A stretch of DNA of 64,000 nucleotides, taken from positions 1 through 64,000 of the forward strand of contig CAWKAN010000029.1 of the NCBI GenBank assembly GCA_963847615.1, written 5' to 3'. Both the position numbers and the translations under genes were made by a program. Of this stretch, positions 10,762 through 20,699 are shown piece after piece. The notes under the pieces were generated by a model. It made no database searches, had not been told where the DNA came from, and saw only the letters and a program-made list of their open reading frames with translations. The stretch's first letter is position 1. Every line of letters begins with the position of its first letter. The DNA is from Palsa-883 sp963847615. GTDB lineage: Bacteria; Pseudomonadota; Alphaproteobacteria; Acetobacterales; Acetobacteraceae.

Positions 10762-11022
10762 TCAGGCCAGCTGGAGCAGCTTATCGAGCTCCCCCTTCGC
10801 GTCCAGCGCCGCCAGTTCGTCGGAGTCGCCGATATGCCGCCCGTCGATGAAGACCTGCGGCACCGAGCTGCGCCCGCCGGCGCGGCGGATCGACTCCGCG
10901 CGCTCCGGCGTGCCGTGCGGCGCGTCGATCTCGCGGAAGGCGACGCCCTTTTTGGTCAACAGGTTGACCGCCCGGGCGCAGTAGGGACACCAGGGCTGGG
11001 TGTAGATCTCGATTTCCGGCAT
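10762..11022 (-). CDS. grxC: Glutaredoxin 3
   Basis: The 86-residue monothiol/dithiol exchange protein reduces disulfides with glutathione. It has the dithiol site CPYC at residues 12-15 (IYTQPWCPYCARAV), the cis-proline segment SVPQVFIDGRHIGDSDEL and full family length. It is about 90 bp upstream of the DUF1178 gene on the same strand, a likely operon. The usual upstream partner comF is not adjacent but lies about 10 kb away at 20.7 kb. Confidence 0.95.
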   Translation of the reverse strand: MPEIEIYTQPWCPYCARAVNLLTKKGVAFREIDAPHGTPERAESIRRAGGRSSVPQVFIDGRHIGDSDELAALDAKGELDKLLQLA

Positions 11023-11378
11023 CAGGCGGGCTCCTTGTCGCGGCTAGCGTGGGTGGTTCGCGGTCGCGCGGCAAGGGGGGACATGGCTGGCTGGCGGGAA
11101 ACGGGGAGGTGCGGTGCGGGGGGCGGTTGGGCTTGCGGGGGCCGGGTGGCTTGGTGGTGACGGGCGGGGGGATGGGCGTTGCGGCCCGGGGCGGAGAGGT
11201 GCGGACCCTGGGTCGAAGGCGTGGCTGGGCGGCGGCGGCGGCTGCCGCTGCGCCGCGGGGTTGAGCGGGGGAGCGGGGGTTGGTTGCGGGGCTGGGGGGC
11301 TTTGCGCCTGTGGTGCAGCGGGGGGGCGTCAACAGGTCCGGCGGCATTCGTTCGCGGCGTCGTGAAGGAAGGATTTTT
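11023..11378. other. Strand-asymmetric G-rich stretch without a gene
   Basis: The plus strand from about 11040 to 11330 is strongly G-rich with many GGG runs and could form G-quadruplex-like DNA. All open frames on either strand are low-complexity (Arg/Pro or Gly/Trp rich) and look like artefacts. It marks the left edge of the accessory island. Confidence 0.5.
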
Positions 11379-11415
11379 CCACAGATGAAGGAAGGCGATG
11401 CACACAGATGCACGC
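11379..11415. repeat. 37-bp inverted repeat, left arm
   Basis: It begins CCACAGATGAAGGAAGGCGA and continues to 11415. An exact inverted copy lies at 11831-11867, 415 bp away, enclosing the decayed GxxExxR gene. Internally it has a CACAGATG-like motif repeated. Confidence 0.9.
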
Positions 11416-11813
11416 GGATGGCGCCGTGCTGGATGGTCTGTCGGGGGACGTGGTCGGCTGCGGGTTCAGCGTGCGCGATGCGGGTGGGGCCGGGGTCCTG
11501 GAGACGGTCTGTGAGGCTGCGTTGGCATTTGCGCTTCGTGCGCGAGCCTGCCTCGGTGATGGTCTGGGGCCTGTCGGTTGTGCAACGTTTTGGCGCCGGG
11601 TGTGCTGCCGTGCCGTGGTGGGCGGCGAGTGCTTCGGGGAGCTGTTGGTCGAGGACGTGTTTTTGGTTGAACTGAACGCCGGCAGGGCGCTGGACGACGC
11701 ACGCCGGATGCAATGTAGCCATGACCTCAGGGCGACCGGCTGGCAGCGCTGCTTGCTGCTTCGATTTCGGCAGGCCGCGCCTGGAGATCTAACGCGTGGC
11801 GCACGACCTGTGA
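11408..11813 (+). pseudogene. GxxExxR protein, degenerate
   Basis: Translation gives VVGCGFSVRDAGGAGVLE, LVEDVFLVELNAGRALDDAR and RMQCSHDLRATGW in order, matching the short GxxExxR family (expected GAGFLExVYExAL, DLLVEDxVLVELK, ALDxAHxxQxxNYLRATG). The C-terminal LLLDFGRPRLEI lies in another frame and is followed by an in-frame TAA before RVAHDL, so at least one frameshift and one nonsense change are present. In bacteria these ~125-residue genes are often bracketed by CACAGATG-type repeats, as here. Function is unknown. Confidence 0.6.
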
Positions 11814-11830
11814 ACCGCACGGACGCATCG

Positions 11831-11867
11831 GCGTGCATCTGTGTGCATCGCCTTCCTTCATCTGTGG
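11831..11867. repeat. 37-bp inverted repeat, right arm
   Basis: Perfect inverted match to 11379-11415. Together the arms delimit a ~490-bp unit that looks like a non-autonomous mobile cassette carrying the GxxExxR remnant. Confidence 0.9.
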
Positions 11868-12665
11868 TAAATTCTTTCTTGCCCTGCCGCGCCGCAAGCT
11901 CGCAACGCGGAGCGGGGCTGTAGGCGAGCGCAGCCACCCCGCGCCGCGGCCGGAGTGTGCTCAATCGGTCAGGATCAATGTGCGGGGGGAAATAGAGCGT
12001 TTGTTAACTGAGTGGAATCGATGAGGCGAGGCGGATGGTCATTCCTCGTCATCGACCGCGCGACCGAACGGTCCACGGTGTGTCTTGCGATTGGGGGTGG
12101 GCCGGAGCGGCGTGCGCGGGCCGCAGGGTGGTGCTTTGATTTGGTGTGGGTCTTTGTGTCGTGGCCGTTCCTGAGGCTTGCCGGGGTGGAGGTAGCCAGA
12201 TGCGTACCCGGCGCGGGGGGCGCGTTCTACAGTCAATCGTGGTTGCTCTGCTTTCGATGCTGCGGTGGCGCCGGTGGAATTGTGGGCAACCTCGCCCCGG
12301 GACCGGACAGCGCAACCAAGGCCCGCGAGGTTGTCCACCACTCCATAGGCATGTCGTTTACAGGAAGTGGGTCGGCCTGAATGTCCCGTACCGATCCACA
12401 ACGGTGGTAAGGGCGGCCTGTAGCGGCTACAGCCGGATTCGACCCAACTACGACACCCGGAACCAACCAACCAGGGTCCGGTCTCGAAGACGAAGCTGCC
12501 ATAGCTCCTCGGTCGGAAGGACCTCCCGCTTCGCGCCCATTGTCGCCGTCGAACCAGACACCTGGGCTTCCGGAAAGCGGGCTCGAAAAGGAAACATCCG
12601 CGCCGTAGTTGCAGTTGGGGGCTAGAGTCCCGTCGCCTCGCTGTCCCTCAGGAGTTTGCTCCGAC
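11868..12665. other. 800-bp region without a recognisable gene
   Basis: Neither strand shows a convincing protein. Short frames lack family resemblance. The region lies between the GxxExxR cassette and the large NTPase pseudogene and is probably degenerate island DNA. Confidence 0.45.
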
Positions 12666-15600
12666 CTACCGCCAAATCTCGCCAAGGCGGAACGTGAGCG
12701 CTTGAGCGTTCGGCCATCCGGCTCGCACGAACACGTCCAAGCAGTCCATCAGATCGTCGAGGCGATTGCTCTCCGCGAATACCTCGCGGTGATCCGTTAA
12801 GTACCGCTCCACGATCCGAACCACGAGATCCGATGCCATTGACTCGACGCCGTAACCATAGCGCTTCGTGAAGTCCGTACTGCGTGAGCAATCAGCCTAA
12901 ACGTTTCTGGCGGGTGACCGGAATGAAAGCTTCCAGCATCTGAATGAGATGGTGCGTGATTTGGGAGAATCCGGGCTGTTGTCAGCTTCTCCAACATCGG
13001 AAGCGTCTCGCGAAAAAGGCGCACCTGCTCTGGCGACAACGGTGCTGCCGTTGCATCGTGGACGCCAGCTACTGACAAGTGAAACCGCAAGGCGATCTCG
13101 TCGAGTACGCTCACCATGTCCTGGAACTCGGCCCGCCGGGCGGCCGGCCACGACGAAAACGCCGTCAGGTCGTTCTCGGCCGATAGCGCCGTCATGATCC
13201 TGACAGCCCCGTCGAGGGTATCTCGGTAGAGCTTGAGCACTTTGGAGCGGACACCGTGCTTCGTATCGCCAGCATCCAAGGTGCTCCCTGCCAGCAGCTC
13301 ACCGGAATAATGGGCGATAAACAGCTTAACATAGCCACTCTGATTCCGGATATCGGGCACGAGCGCGAGCGCGAAGTCGCGCGCCGAGCTATTTTCCGTC
13401 CAGATATAAGTATCGAAGATGAATGTGGTTGCGAACTCGCGGCAACGGCCGAGATCTTCGACCCCCGGCTCTTTGAAGCGCGCGAGAACATCGTTTGCGA
13501 GACCGACCGCCCGGTCAAGATCATCCCGTGCGATATAGGAGAGCGTGGCAAGCGCGCCACATATCACGCTCTCCGAGGGGTCGGCAGCGATGACATGCTC
13601 CAGTTCCGACCAAACCCAGTCCGGCTCGCTCCTGGCAAAAGAATTGATTCGTTCGATAATCTGGTAACGCACGTGACCAACGGGATCGCGAGCAAGGGCA
13701 TGAACCAAAGCACTCAGTTCCGCATCTGCTGTTTCGTCAAACCGACCAAGGAACATCAGCCCGGAGGCTGCCGACGTTCTGGCTGAAGGTCCGCCCCACG
13801 AAACCATCGATCTGAATTGCTCTTCGACCTCCTGGTGGAAATGCGGGTTCGTCGAGTGGGCCGCGAAGCCCAAAATCTTCAGCAGCGACGGGCGAACACT
13901 TGATGATTGTAGAACCCCCGCGTTCGCGAGCGTCAGCGGCACGGTCTTTTCGGCCAAGACGCCTGTCGCATGCTCGACGAGCGTGATATTCGCGTCGTCG
14001 GCACCTCCGATTTCAAGCGCTGTGAGCAGATCCAAGAGGACGGGAATCCGTTCGAGCGCTATCTCAGCAGTGATTTTCGCCCCGGTGTTTTCGGCTGGTA
14101 GCTCCTCAACCCTTCGAAGAGCCTCGCGCAACGACGCATTCGGTCCATCTTCGGCCGAGACGCCTTCGGATTTCAGATAGGCGTCCGTGTCGAATGTTTT
14201 CCACGACGTCGTGAATGTAACGGGCGGAGCGTTGGGCGTTGCGCCGCCATTACTATCGAGCACCGCCCGGAACTGCTTCATTTCCGGAGTTTCGATCAAC
14301 GCGACGGGCAAGCAACCCGCGAGTATCCGCTTTATTTGCTCCCCGCGTGTCCCGCACAGGTCCAAGATTGCCAGCTCGATCGAGCGCCTCTCTTGCGAGG
14401 TCAGGGTTCGGTATGCAGCCGTAAGGTATTGACCGACCGAAAGTCGGCTGTCATCGCTGAGCATCACCGATGCAGCGCACGCCACCCCCGCCAAGCTAGG
14501 GCCGAATTGCTCCGGATGCGCGGCGGCGGCGATAAACAAACTCGCCCAAAGAACCGCCCAGCCGTCCTCGGATCCGACAACCGCTACGATCTCGTCAAAA
14601 CGTACTTTTGCGTCCTCTCTAACAGCGAGCTCGTTCAAAAAAGCATCGAGCATGGTGACAAGAACCGGGGCATCCTTTACAGGCCGGTAGCCACCTCGAT
14701 ACCAAAGATGGCTCCAGTCGTCTCGGAAGAAGAACTCCCGCCCGCCCGTACCGGAACATCTGGGGCGAATCAGCTCTACTTTGGCCCGAACTGTGCTCCC
14801 TCGCGATGTATCCTCTGATCGCGCGGACAATCGCCAAGACTGCTGTCGCCAATCGGTGCGCAGGATCGCAGGGAGCGTTTGAGACAGCGCGAACCACGCA
14901 CCTTCATAGTCCTGCTGCTTGTGCGAGCTCAGGGAGAGAATGTTGCTGTCGCCAATACCAGTCTTATCCTGAGATTTTTCGGCGTATTCGAAGGTTCGCT
15001 CGTATATTTTCACGACAAGCACCGCATCATGTCTTGCAATCGGCAAGATGTGCTGGCTAATCCAGGGCAGCTCCTCGTATCCATGCGCCCTAACGTGCTC
15101 GGGAGCGAGCGCGCGACGCAGCAGGGCCGCCGACGCGGCGGGATCGTTCCGAACGTCTCGGCAACAGCATTTAGCGCGTTGATGATGAGAAGTTTGGTCC
15201 GACGTTCACGAGACCATCCAAATTCCAGTAGACGGCGCGCCGCACTCCCTGCTGCGGCGACCTGGACGGGGGTCATATCCTTGATCACCTCGGTCGCAGT
15301 GGCGAGCAACGGCCGCAAAGTGAACATCGCAGCGTCCGACTGATCCCGCGATAGCGCTTCTGCGAATTCCATCCACGGGCCGACATTCGCGCCCACGAGC
15401 GGGAAGCCCAGCCTGAGGCGGACGAACAGCGCGCCGACCAAATTCTGGCTGAAATTGATCGCGGCCTCTGCCTGGACGCCTTTGAGACTGTTGGCCAGTG
15501 GCGCGGAGCTTCCTATCTCGAGCAGCACCTCGGCAGCGACCGCGGGTGCGGCAAGCCGCGCGACGGCAGGAAGGTTCGTTTCACTCGCCAGTTTGAATGC

Positions 15601-17646
15601 GAGCTTCCAAAAGTCTCGTCGATCTCCGCCGGATATCCAGGCGTCGGCGAGGGCAAGCGACAGGCTCGGGTTCAGCATGAGCGACAACGCCCGCTCGTCT
15701 TCGGCGACTACGCAACCACATCCGCATCTCGCCCGCGCCTGAATACCAATCGGGCGACGGCGTAGTCGAAAAGGATATGATGCGTGAAAAGCAGCGCATC
15801 TTCGTTTACGGCCAACGCTCACGTCTTCCTGCCGCAAGATGTCGGTGCGTTCGAGATCAACGAGCGCCTCGGATTTGATCTGGGGAAGCACCCTTGTTCG
15901 CGATGCTTGCAAGCTCTTATCCGCAATCATGTCGCTGACCACCACCCGCAGGGCATGTTCGCGGTCATCGTGCTTGCCGTCCTCCTGGCGGATACGATGA
16001 TTCCAGTAGGTCGCCAAAAGCTCAGGTTAAGTCCGAATTGCGGCCAAGTCTGCTCGCACCGCGCCGGTATCCAGCAGGTCAGCGAGGAGATGGAGGTTGA
16101 AAATGCTCATTCAGCAGTTGCCTCAGGGAAGGCATGAACTGTTCAAACAGTGCGGCGAGCTCCGGAATTGTTGTTGTCTGCCGATCTCGTCATCGGACAA
16201 TCGCTCAACCGCAACATGCTTCACCGAGGGGAACTCCGGATCGACGTGCGCAGGCACGGGGGGCCTTCCCCTAAATATCCGCGACCATTCCGCACCCTGG
16301 CGGAGATCGTATTTGCGCACGGAGGCCAGCATCCCCGCCAACGCGAGCTAGAGATCGCCATGACGTCCGCGATCACCTCGCGGAGGACCGTCTGCGTTTC
16401 GAGTTTCCTGGCCGCATCAAGCGCATCAACCAGAAGCAACGCCTCGTCGTCACCCGGCCAATTCGCTAGGACGTCTGGCAGCGGATGCTGAAGGCCGAGT
16501 TCATTCGCGACATCTGAAATGCGAGACACATTGAACAAATCGACGGGCAGAAAGACAACGTCGCGTCGCGCCGCAACTAAGTCGCTCGCCAGTCCGTAGG
16601 CCAAGCCACTCTTGCCGGCGCCAGGATCGCCGACAAGAACAGAGCGAGCCCGACAAGGCCGCTGTGCGCAGTTCCTCTCGCACCGTCCGTCGAACGATCG
16701 TTGTCGCGTCATCTTCCAGGAGCCGGGTGTATCGCGGCCCACGCTGCAAACGCGCCTGGGTCCATTTTTTCAGTGCCGCGATATCTGCCCGATAGTCCGG
16801 AAGCGCGAGCAGGGAGACCCCCGCCGAGCTCAACACGCGCTGAATGCTCGCAAGGTCGGTGCCCGACCGGTCAGCCCGCAGGCGTCCACACAGCTTTATG
16901 AGTTCAGCAAATGCGAGTCCTGCCTGGGCCGGCGTCGCCAACACCACACTGCGAAGAAAGTCCAGCAATGCAAGTGCATCTGTTTGGTTGTCCTCGACAT
17001 CTAAGACTTAATCCAAATCAGGCGAAGCAGAGCTGCCAGTTCGTCTTCACTGGCGGCGACACTGTAAGCTGCCATCCACCGATCGCGAAGAACGGACTCG
17101 ATGGTCTCGGCGACTTCCTTTTCGGCCGCGGACGTCTGAGCTCGACTAAACTTTTCGCCTCAGTACGCGATCTCTCAAACCACGAAGAAGCCGCGGCAAA
17201 ACCTCGGTGATCTTTGCGCCACTCTGCCTTCGGGTAGTCAGCACCAGACAATCGACGGTGCTGTCGAGCGGAGTTGCCCATGCAGCGGGCGAGGAGTTCT
17301 CGGCACAGGACTTATGCTGACGGACGAATTGGTCTAGCGCCTTAACAAGGGCAGAGTTCCCAACGTCGCTCAGATAAACGGTTCGCTTCGCCTGCACGAA
17401 GATTCTGCCACCATCGCTCGTCGTGACATTCACATCATCGACCCGCGCGTCGGTCTGACAGGTTGCGGAGATGAACCTAACGTCGGCGGGAAGATCAAAT
17501 AGTGGCTGAACCGCGCGCCCGAGCAGCACACGAGCACAATACCAAGCCGCTACTCGTGTTTCGTAGTCGCCGCCTGCGGCCTCCGCCTTTCCGCCCGATG
17601 TGCCTTTTTTTGTCCTTTGGGGATCTCGTCGGGGGGTCTTATTCAT
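12666..17646 (-). pseudogene. Nuclease-STAND NTPase with helical-repeat tail (Avs-like), heavily disrupted
   Basis: Joining frames rebuilds a protein of roughly 1,650 residues. N-terminus (17646 to about 17150): a PD-(D/E)xK/Cap4-like nuclease region with GGDYETRVAAWYCARVLL, the acidic VDDVNV and FVQAKRTV. Centre: Walker A GDPGAGKSG near 16604-16630, Walker B LLLVDALDAARK near 16405-16440, then ASVRKYDLRQGAEWSRIFRG, FNLHLLADLLDTG and LLFTHHILFDYAVARLV, as in NACHT/STAND ATPases. C-terminus (about 15000 to 12666): HEAT-like helical repeats, ending LTFRLGEIWR. Frame changes occur near 17155, 17005, 16650, 16345, 15825, 15727, 15145 and 12870, and a TAA replaces a codon at 16027-16029. The domain plan resembles antiviral STAND proteins. 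It is non-functional as it stands. The 'Avs-like' name is inference. Confidence 0.7.
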
Positions 17647-18077
17647 AGACCTTCGCAATGTCCGCCATCGGTCGGAACAGCCTCAGAGGTTGATCGGGAA
17701 ACGGCAGGAAGCTCTCGCGGTCATTGGACTGGCGGGCCGCGGCGGCCTTAGCATCGACAACAAAGGCGTCAATCCGCGCACCGTCAAGTTAGGAATCTCC
17801 ACAGACGAACGTCCGTTTGTCGCCGTTGCCCCCTCCAAAGCTGACGATCCGCCTTCGGCCAACTCCGGCCAAAGCCAGCCGACGGTCGGTGCTTGGTGTC
17901 GAACCCGCCGGACGCATGCTTTTGGAACCGGTGTTGCCGCTTGCGGACCGGACGAAACCGGCCGCTCTCCACCCATCCCAGACGTTCAAACCGACCCGCC
18001 ATCTCTAGGTAATCTTTCCTTTATCGACCCGCGTGTTCGTGGTATGTTCCAAAAGTCCATCCCACGGAGCGCTCAAA
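17647..18077. other. Intergenic region
   Basis: I see no recognisable gene. It contains the upstream regions of the divergent NTPase pseudogene and of the hypothetical gene at 18078. Small frames on both strands have no family features. Confidence 0.4.
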
Positions 18078-18818
18078 ATGAACCCGCCCCCCACGGAAAC
18101 CCCCTCCCCCGCCCTCGACCCCATCCTCCTCGCCGTCATGATCCGCGGCACCCTCGACACCCTGCCGCACCACCCGGACGCCCCGGCGGAGGAGCAGGAG
18201 GCCACCCGCCATACCGCCTTCACCATGATCGCCACGCTGCGCCCGCGCGACCTGCTGGAGGCGATGCTCGCCGCCCGCATCGTCGCGGCGCATTTCCACA
18301 TGATGGACGACTTCCGCTGCGCCGCGCAGCGCGACCTGCCGCCGGCGCTGAAGGTTCGCCACCGGCGCAGCGCCGTCGCCCTGACCCGGATGCAGGAGGC
18401 CGCGCAGCGCGAGCTCAAACAGCGCCAGGCGTCGCCCGCGCTGCAACCGGCGGCGCTGCCGGCGGCGATGCCCGCGCCGCGCCCGCAGCCCGCGCCCGCC
18501 GCCGCCGCCGCGCCACGCCCGGCGACCGGCGGCTTCGTGGCGCCGACCCCGGCCGAGATCGCGCAGCTCGTGGCCGGGGTCGAGGCCAGCCTGGACGCCA
18601 AGGAAGCGGCCGCCGGACGCCGCCAGGCCGCCGCGGCCGCGCCGCGTCCCGTCGCCGACGGCTTCGGGGCGCCGACCGATGCCGAGATCGCGCAGCTCGT
18701 GGCCTCGGCCCATGCCCTGCTGGAGGAGACCGCCGGGCCGGCCGACAACCAGGGCGCGCTGCTCCGGGCCGAGGTGGCCGCCCGCGCGGCGGCCGCCGCC
18801 ACGGCGCTCGCCGCGTAA
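18078..18818 (+). CDS. Hypothetical Ala/Pro-rich protein with internal duplication
   Basis: The 246-residue protein is unrecognised. The N-terminal half is helical and conserved-looking (LLAVMIRGTLDTLPHH, RHTAFTMIATLRPRDLLEAM, RIVAAHFHMMDDFRCA), followed by an Ala/Pro-rich linker. The C-terminal half repeats a unit: GFVAPTPAEIAQLVAGVEA and GFGAPTDAEIAQLVASAHA, about 40 residues apart. No signal peptide or membrane segment is visible. Strong GC-codon bias supports real coding. The start is ATG at 18078, as the in-frame upstream part is not conserved-looking. It may be a lineage-specific regulator or structural protein; the function is unknown. Confidence 0.65.
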   Translation: MNPPPTETPSPALDPILLAVMIRGTLDTLPHHPDAPAEEQEATRHTAFTMIATLRPRDLLEAMLAARIVAAHFHMMDDFRCAAQRDLPPALKVRHRRSAVALTRMQEAAQRELKQRQASPALQPAALPAAMPAPRPQPAPAAAAAPRPATGGFVAPTPAEIAQLVAGVEASLDAKEAAAGRRQAAAAAPRPVADGFGAPTDAEIAQLVASAHALLEETAGPADNQGALLRAEVAARAAAAATALAA

Positions 18819-19028
18819 TTTGCAGGCAAGACCCCATGCCCAGTGAGAACGCGGCCGGCGGTGCGGGTCCGCCACGCTCCGGTCCGCCGCCCAGTGGGAC
18901 GCCGCCCAGTGGGACCCGGCCCAACGGGACCTCGCGCGGCGATGCGGAGCCGGCGCCGCACGGCGGGGCCGGCACCGGGGCGCGCAGCGAGGATGGCAGT
19001 GCCGGGGTTCGCGCCGGGCGGACCAGGC

Positions 19029-19215
19029 ATGGCGGTTTATCCCAGGCGGCGGAACGTTTGACCTATTGGCGCTGCCCCCCTCGTCATGCCGGGCGCAGGG
19101 CCGGCAGCCGCGGGTTTGCTTGCTGCACGCAGGCGAGAAGTCGTGGATACCGGCCTGCGCCGGCATGACGTGGGGGCACCGCCGAAGCGTCGATCATTCG
19201 GACGCCTGGTCTCGG
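19029..19215. repeat. MITE-like palindromic repeat, copy 1
   Basis: The unit starts with CCAGGCGGCG, contains CGTCATGCCGG...GCCGGCATGACG as inverted halves and 'TTTGCTTGCTGCACG', and ends 'CACCGCCGAAG...CGGACGCCTGG'. A homologous unit lies at 20130-20356 in the same orientation, so the sulfotransferase gene is flanked by direct copies of an internally palindromic element. Confidence 0.8.
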
Positions 19216-19391
19216 CGGGTCGAACATCGGGCCGCGCGGCGCCGCGCCGCGCCGACGGCCTCGCGGGGGGAGGCTGGCGGATCACGGCGGCGGGGCGGTC
19301 GTCGGCGCGGCGCGGGCGCGCGCAGCGGGCGACGGGCGTGCTGGTGGCGGTCTGCGCCGGGCTTTGCCATCGCCCGGCGAAGCCGGAGGGA

Positions 19392-20060
19392 TCACGGCCG
19401 GACCATAGCGTAGCCGAACACATCGAAGTCAGCCTGGTAGAGTTCATTGATCTTTTCGATGGATTCGTCCGTCAGGTATTCCATGCAGTTCCTGCGCGCG
19501 TGCCGCAGGTTGCGTTTTTCCGCAGCTTCGAGCAAATCCGCCACATCGGGAAGAAAATGCCGGAGCTTGTTCAGGCAGCCCGGCCATTCCTCCAGCTTCA
19601 GTATGAGGTCAACAAATGATTTTTTCCCGAGATATGCCAGGTCCACCTGGCGGACAAAGTGGCGGAAGCCGGTTTCCCATCCCACCAGCAAATCCCGGTT
19701 CATCTCGCGGATGAACTTATTGAGTTGCTCCCGATACAGGGATTCCCCGCCAGGCAGATAGAATTTGATGTCGGCCAATTCCGCATTGTTTTCGTCGTAC
19801 GCGGACGCGGTGCGCGCATATGGGTCGCGGACAATCATGAACGTAAAATATTTCCGCATCAGGCGGAAATATTGCGGGTATTTGTTCCTGAATATGAACA
19901 GCGGCAGGTGCGCCTTGTCGATCGTGAACTCGTTCCATTTGTCATACATCCAGAAGAAGTTCGATGTCGTATCGAACTGCATCAAGGCTTCGCGCACCGA
20001 AGTCCCGCCACATTTCGGGTTGTGTAGAAAAATAAACTCTCGCCGCTCACTTAGGATCAT
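19392..20060 (-). CDS. Sulfotransferase family protein
   Basis: The 222-residue protein has the two PAPS-binding signatures of cytosolic/Golgi-type sulfotransferases: the 5'-phosphosulfate loop HNPKCGGTSVREAL (about residues 13-26) and the 3'-phosphate segment FMIVRDPYARTASAY. It is therefore expected to transfer sulfate to a carbohydrate or similar acceptor. The start MILSERREFIFLHN puts the P-loop at the usual distance from the N-terminus and has GGAG just upstream; a longer frame would run into the flanking repeat. The AT content is higher than the neighbours and repeats lie on both sides, so horizontal acquisition is likely. Confidence 0.85.
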   Translation of the reverse strand: MILSERREFIFLHNPKCGGTSVREALMQFDTTSNFFWMYDKWNEFTIDKAHLPLFIFRNKYPQYFRLMRKYFTFMIVRDPYARTASAYDENNAELADIKFYLPGGESLYREQLNKFIREMNRDLLVGWETGFRHFVRQVDLAYLGKKSFVDLILKLEEWPGCLNKLRHFLPDVADLLEAAEKRNLRHARRNCMEYLTDESIEKINELYQADFDVFGYAMVRP

Positions 20061-20129
20061 CCGCTCCAAGTCCCCTTCCCAGCGACCGCAGTATCCCGCC
20101 ACGGATCGCGCTCGTTCAACCCAAGATTT

Positions 20130-20356
20130 ATACCAGGCGGCGAAAGGATTGACCCATCGGTGCCGCGCTCTCGTCATGCCGGCCCCCGGGTCCGGCCGCA
20201 GGCCGGCCCGAGGACAGGCGGAACCTGCCCCTGGCGAAGGCCGGGGGCCGGTGCCGACGACTTTGCTTGCTGCACGAAGGCAAGTCGTGGATGCCGGCAT
20301 GCGCCGGCATGACGTGGCGGCACCGCCGAAGAATCGATCATCCGGACGCCTGGTAT
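20130..20356. repeat. MITE-like palindromic repeat, copy 2
   Basis: It begins ACCAGGCGGCGAAAGG and ends ATCCGGACGCCTGGTA, giving inverted termini (TACCAGGCG). Inside are CGTCATGCCGGC and GCCGGCATGACG as opposed halves plus 'TTTGCTTGCTGCACGAAG', shared with copy 1. It carries an extra GC-rich hairpin cluster (20175-20250) relative to copy 1. Confidence 0.8.
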
Positions 20357-20699
20357 CACCCGTTGCTGGTAACCCGCAGGACGCGAAAGTGTCAATTTTC
20401 GGTGGCCTGCCCCACCTGGGTCATTGGGTTCCCGCCCCACACCGATCGTGGCCCGGCGTGGTTCGCCGAACCGGCCACGCCGTCCAACGGGGTTGCTGTC
20501 GCGCTGGCGGAACATCCTCGGCACCGCGTGGCGCATCATGGCCGGCCCGGGTTGGTCACACGACGGCGGGTCAGGGCGAAGGGCCTGGCGGTGCCTCGAG
20601 GGACCATCGTGGGCCTCGTGCTGCGCCAACGCCGGCGGTGCTCGGCAGCCACCTTCCGGGCCAGCAACGAGAGCGCCCCGGCGCGGCGCCGGCGGCAGC
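20357..20699. other. Gene-less stretch at the right edge of the island
   Basis: No family is recognised on either strand. The segment begins with AT-richer sequence (GTGTCAATTTTCGGTGGCC) that looks like an insertion-element end, but I cannot prove it. Confidence 0.4.

Noticed and set aside
11022..11405. Minus-strand Pro/Arg-rich frame in the G-rich tract
   Set aside because: Low-complexity translation of a C-rich strand with no family resemblance.
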